NCBI GenBank assembly: GCA_964057225.1
Contig: OZ059895.1
Coordinates: 9,424,001-9,488,000, forward strand
DNA length: 64,000 nucleotides
Direction of reading: 5' to 3'
Origin: Auanema rhodensis
Lineage: Eukaryota; Nematoda; Chromadorea; Rhabditida; Rhabditidae
A program made the translations under genes and the position numbers. Each line of letters begins with the position of its first letter. Position 1 is the first letter of the stretch. Shown here piece after piece: positions 60,362-64,000 of the stretch. A model generated the notes under the pieces. That model made no database searches. It was not told where the DNA came from and worked only from the letters and a program-made list of their open reading frames with translations.

Positions 60362-63300
60362 ACTATAATAAACAACATTTATAACAGTTTACATGCTTTT
60401 TTTATTTTTTTTAAAGTTTAAATGAAAATAGTTTTAGTTTTTTTTTAATGTTCAAAAATTTAATAAATAAAAATTAAATAATGGTGGAAATATAAAATTG
60501 TTTAAAATATGGGATTAAATAAAAGAGCTGGAGTGAAATGTTTCTGTTTTTGAGCATCACAATATTGAAATTTAAATGTTTTTTTTTTAATGTTTAAAAA
60601 TTAAATAAATAAAAATATTAAATAATAGTAGAATTATAAAATTGTTTAAAATATGGAATTAATAAAAATAGATGAAGTGAACTTGCTTGGAAAATATAAA
60701 TCGGTTTCATGTTTCAGTTTTTGAGCATCACAATATTGAAATTTAAATGTTTTTTAATGATTAAAAATTTAAAAAATGAAATTATGAAATAGTGGTAGAA
60801 TTATAAAATTGTTTAAAATATGGAATTAAATAAAACAGATGAAGTGAACTTGCTTGGAAAATATAAATCAGTTTCATGTTTCAATTTTTGAGCATCACAA
60901 TATTGAAATTTAAATGTTTTTTTTTTAATGTTCAAAAATTAAATAAATAAAAATATTAAATAATAGTAGAAATATAAAATTGTTTAAAATATGGAATTAA
61001 ATAAAACAGATGAAGTGAACTTGCTTGGAAAATATAAATCAGTTTCATGTTTCAATTTTTGAGCACCACAATATTGAAATTTAAATGTTTTTTAATGATT
61101 AAAAATTTAAAAAATGAAATTATGAAATAGTGGTAGAAATATAAAACTGTTTAAAATATGGAATTAAATAAAATAAATGGAGTGAAATTGCTTGGAAAAT
61201 ATAAATCAGTTTCATGTTTCAGTTTTTGAGCATCACAAAATTAAAATTTGAATGTTTTTTAATGATTAAAAATTTAAAAAATGAAATTATGAAATAGTGG
61301 TAGAAATATAAAATTGTTTAAAATATGGAATTAAATAAAATAGATGGAGTGAAATTGCTTGGAAAATATAAATCAGTTTCATCTTTCAGTTTTTAAGCAT
61401 CACAATATTGAAATTTGAATGTTTTTTCAATGATTAAAAATTTAAAAAATGAAATTATGAAATAGTGGTAGAAATATAAAATTGTTTAAAATATGGAATT
61501 AAATAAAATAGATGGAGTGAAATGGCTTGGAAAATATAAATCAGTTTCATGTTTCAATTTTTGAGCATCACAATATTGAAATTTAAATGTTTTTTAATGA
61601 TTAAAAATTTAAAAAATGAAATTATGAAATAGTGGTAGAAATAAAAAATTGTTTAAAATATGGAATTAAATTAAATAGATGAAGTGAACTTGCTTGGAAA
61701 ATATAAATCAGTTTCATGTTTCAATTTTTGAGCATCACAATATTGAAATTTAAATGTTTTTTAATGATTAAAAATTTAAAAAATGAAATTATGAAATAGT
61801 GGTAGAAATATAAAATTTTTTAAAATATGGAATTAAATAAAATAGATGAAGTGAACTTGCTTGAAAAATATAAATCAGTTTCATGTTTCAATTTTTGAGC
61901 ATCACAATATTGAAATTTAAATGTTTTTTAATGATTAAAAATTTAAAAAATGAAATTATGAAATAGTGGTAGAAATATAAAATTGTTTAAAATATGGAAT
62001 TAAATAAAATAGATGGAGTGAAATTGCTCGGAAAATATAAATCAGTTTCATGTTTCAGTTTTTGAGCATCACAATATTGAAATTTGAATGTTTTTTAATG
62101 ATTAAAATTTAAAAAATGAAATTATGAAATAATGGTAGAAATATAAAATTGTTTAAAATATGGAATTAAATAAAATAGATGGAGTGAAATTGCTTGGAAA
62201 ATATAAATCAGTTTCATGTTTCAGTTTTTGAGCATCACAATATTGAAATTTGAATGTTTTTTAATGATTAAAAATTTAAAAAATGAAATTATGAAATAGT
62301 GGTAGAAATATAAAATTGTTTAAAATATGGAATTAAATAAAATAGATGGAGTGAAATTGCTTGGAAAATATAAATCAGTTTCATGTTTCAATTTTTGAGC
62401 ATCACAATATTGAAATTTAAATGTTTTTTAATGATTAAAAATTTAAAAAATGAAATTATGAAATAGTGGTAGAAATATAAAATTGTTTAAAATATGGAAT
62501 TAAATAAAATAAATGGAGTGAAATTGCTTGGAAAATATAAATCAGTTTCATGTTTCAATTTTTGAGCATCACAATATTGAAATTTAAATGTTTTTTAATG
62601 ATTAAAAATTTAAAAAATGAAATTATGAAATAGTGGTAGAAATATAAAATTGTTTAAAATATGGAATTAACTAAAATAGATGGAGTGAAATTGCTTGGAA
62701 AATATAAATCAGTTCCATGTTTCAATTTTTGAGCATCACAATATTGAAATTTAAATGTTTTTTAATGATAAAAAATTTTAAAAATGAAATTATGAAATAG
62801 TGGTAGAAATATAAAATTGTTTAAAATATGGAATTAAATAAAATAGATGGAGTGAAATTGCTTGGAAAATATAAATCAGTTTCATGTTTCAATTTTTGAG
62901 CATCACAATATTGAAATTTAAATGTTTTTTAATGATTAAAAATTTAAAAAATGAAATTATGAAATAGTGGTAGAAATATAAAATTGTTTAAAATATGGAA
63001 TTAAATAAAATAGATGAAGTGAACTTGCTTGGAAAATATAAATCAGTTTCATGTTTCAATTTTTGAGCATCACAATATTGAAATTTAAATGTTTTTTAAT
63101 GATTAAAAATTTAAAAAATGAAATTATGAAATAGTGGTAGAAATATAAAATTGTTTAAAATATGGAATTAAATAAAATAGATGGAGTGAAATTGCTTGGA
63201 AAATATGAATCAGTTTCATGTTTCAATTTTTGAGCATCACAATATTGAAATTTAAATATTTTTTAATGATTAAAAATTTAAAAAATGAAATTATGAAATA

Positions 63301-64000
63301 GTGGTAGAAATATAAAATTGTTTAAAATATGGAATTAAATAAAATAGATGAAGTGAACTTGCTTGGAAAATATAAATCAGTTTCATGTTTCAATTTTTGA
63401 GCATCACAATATTGAAATTTAAATGTTTTTTAATGATTAAAAATTTAAAAAATGAAATTATGAAATAGTGGTAGAAATATAAAATTGTTTAAAATTTAAA
63501 TATTTTTTAATGATTAAAAATTTAAAAAATGAAATTATGAAATAGTGGTAGAAATATAAAATTGTTTAAAATATGGAATTAAATAAAATAGATGAAGTGA
63601 ACTTGCTTGGAAAATATAAATCAGTTTCATGTTTCAATTTTTGAGCATCACAATATTGAAATTTAAATGTTTTTTAATGATTAAAAATTTAAAAAATGAA
63701 ATTATGAAATAGTGGTAGAAATATAAAATTGTTTAAAATATGGAATTAAATAAAATAGATGAAGTGAACTTGCTTGGAAAATATAAATCAGTTTCATGTT
63801 TCAATTTTTGAGCATCACAATATTGAAATTTAAATGTTTTTTAATGATTAAAAATTTAAAAAATGAAATTATGAAATAGTGGTAGAAATATAAAATTGTT
63901 TAAAATATGGAATTAAATAAAATAGATGGAGTGAAATTGCTTGGAAAATATGAATCAGTTTCATGTTTCAATTTTTGAGCATCACAATATTGAAATTTAA
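60362..64000. repeat. Amplified 167-bp tandem array in POLB intron 4 (Mav-E, right)
   Basis: From about 60430 to the window edge, head-to-tail units of 167 bp (measured between successive GAGCATCAC marks at 62397, 62564 and 62731), about 21 copies. Each unit holds GAAATAGTGGTAGAAATATA, ATGGAATTAAATAAAATAG and TTTCATGTTTCAATTTTTGA. The first few units are irregular, later ones nearly identical, as expected from recent amplification by unequal exchange. It lies where POLB intron 4 should be, and similar degenerate units are in the Mav-A intron. The array is open-ended; no genes. Confidence 0.92.

Larger units (their letters stand above)
52049..64000. mobile_element. Mav-E: rearranged Maverick running off the right edge
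   Basis: Starts with terminus AGTAGAGAGCCATGCC at 52049 (POLB side, subfamily b). The order is terminal region, POLB exons 1-4 and part of intron 4 (plus), then at 54843 a jump to the LINE fragment and integrase side (minus), then pX/MCP (plus), then POLB 3' exons up to exon 5 and intron 4 (minus). So POLB starts are expected at both ends, as in Mav-D. 52049-54843 is the reverse of about 11455-14742 in Mav-A. The right terminus lies beyond the window. Confidence 0.82.

Overview
The window is an AT-rich eukaryotic repeat nest made almost entirely of Maverick/Polinton elements, the large virus-like DNA transposons. They carry a protein-primed B-family DNA polymerase (POLB), a chromodomain integrase, a packaging ATPase, an adenain-like protease and jelly-roll capsid genes. 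Tiny introns (42-48 bp), a virga/nege-type RNA-virus insert, Tc1/mariner and LINE debris point to an arthropod, probably an insect; the species cannot be read from the sequence. No host gene was recognised.

Five copies are named here. Mav-A (about 1279-14742) has ATPase, penton, zinc finger, small membrane protein, protease, pX-like protein, major capsid protein (MCP) and POLB, ending at a terminus at 14742. Mav-B (14743-19356, scrambled) has pX, MCP and POLB pieces; Mav-A ends inside its pX gene. Mav-C (21990-48232) has termini on both sides, an intact MCP, penton, pX and integrase, but a gutted POLB. Mav-D (27905-43495) is nested inside the ATPase gene of Mav-C with a perfect 6-bp target duplication (AATACT). 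It carries an apparently intact 14-exon POLB, plus an LTR followed by a piece of an RNA virus replicase (methyltransferase, OTU protease, FtsJ). Mav-E (52049 to the window end) is a rearranged copy whose POLB intron 4 has grown into a 167-bp tandem array that fills 60.4-64.0 kb.

The ancestral order, read from Mav-A and Mav-C together, is: integrase-side terminus, accessory Cys-rich gene, integrase, integrase-adjacent gene, 62-codon ORF, ATPase, penton (opposite strand), zinc finger, 56-aa membrane protein, protease, pX and MCP (opposite strand), POLB, POLB-side terminus. The genes supply self-replication (POLB), insertion (integrase) and a virion module (MCP, penton, ATPase, protease, pX). 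No copy has every gene intact, but different copies keep different genes open.

Other contents: a LINE endonuclease fragment (1-569), a 705-bp TA-flanked MITE (572-1276), a LINE ORF1 fragment shared by Mav-A and Mav-E, short two-ended Maverick derivatives (19357-21413; 48233-49186), a solo LTR (19797-20176), a Tc1/mariner transposase (49264-50403), an inverted duplication of mariner end plus Maverick terminus (50404-51428), a GC-rich hairpin and a 77-nt tRNA-like sequence (51799-51875).
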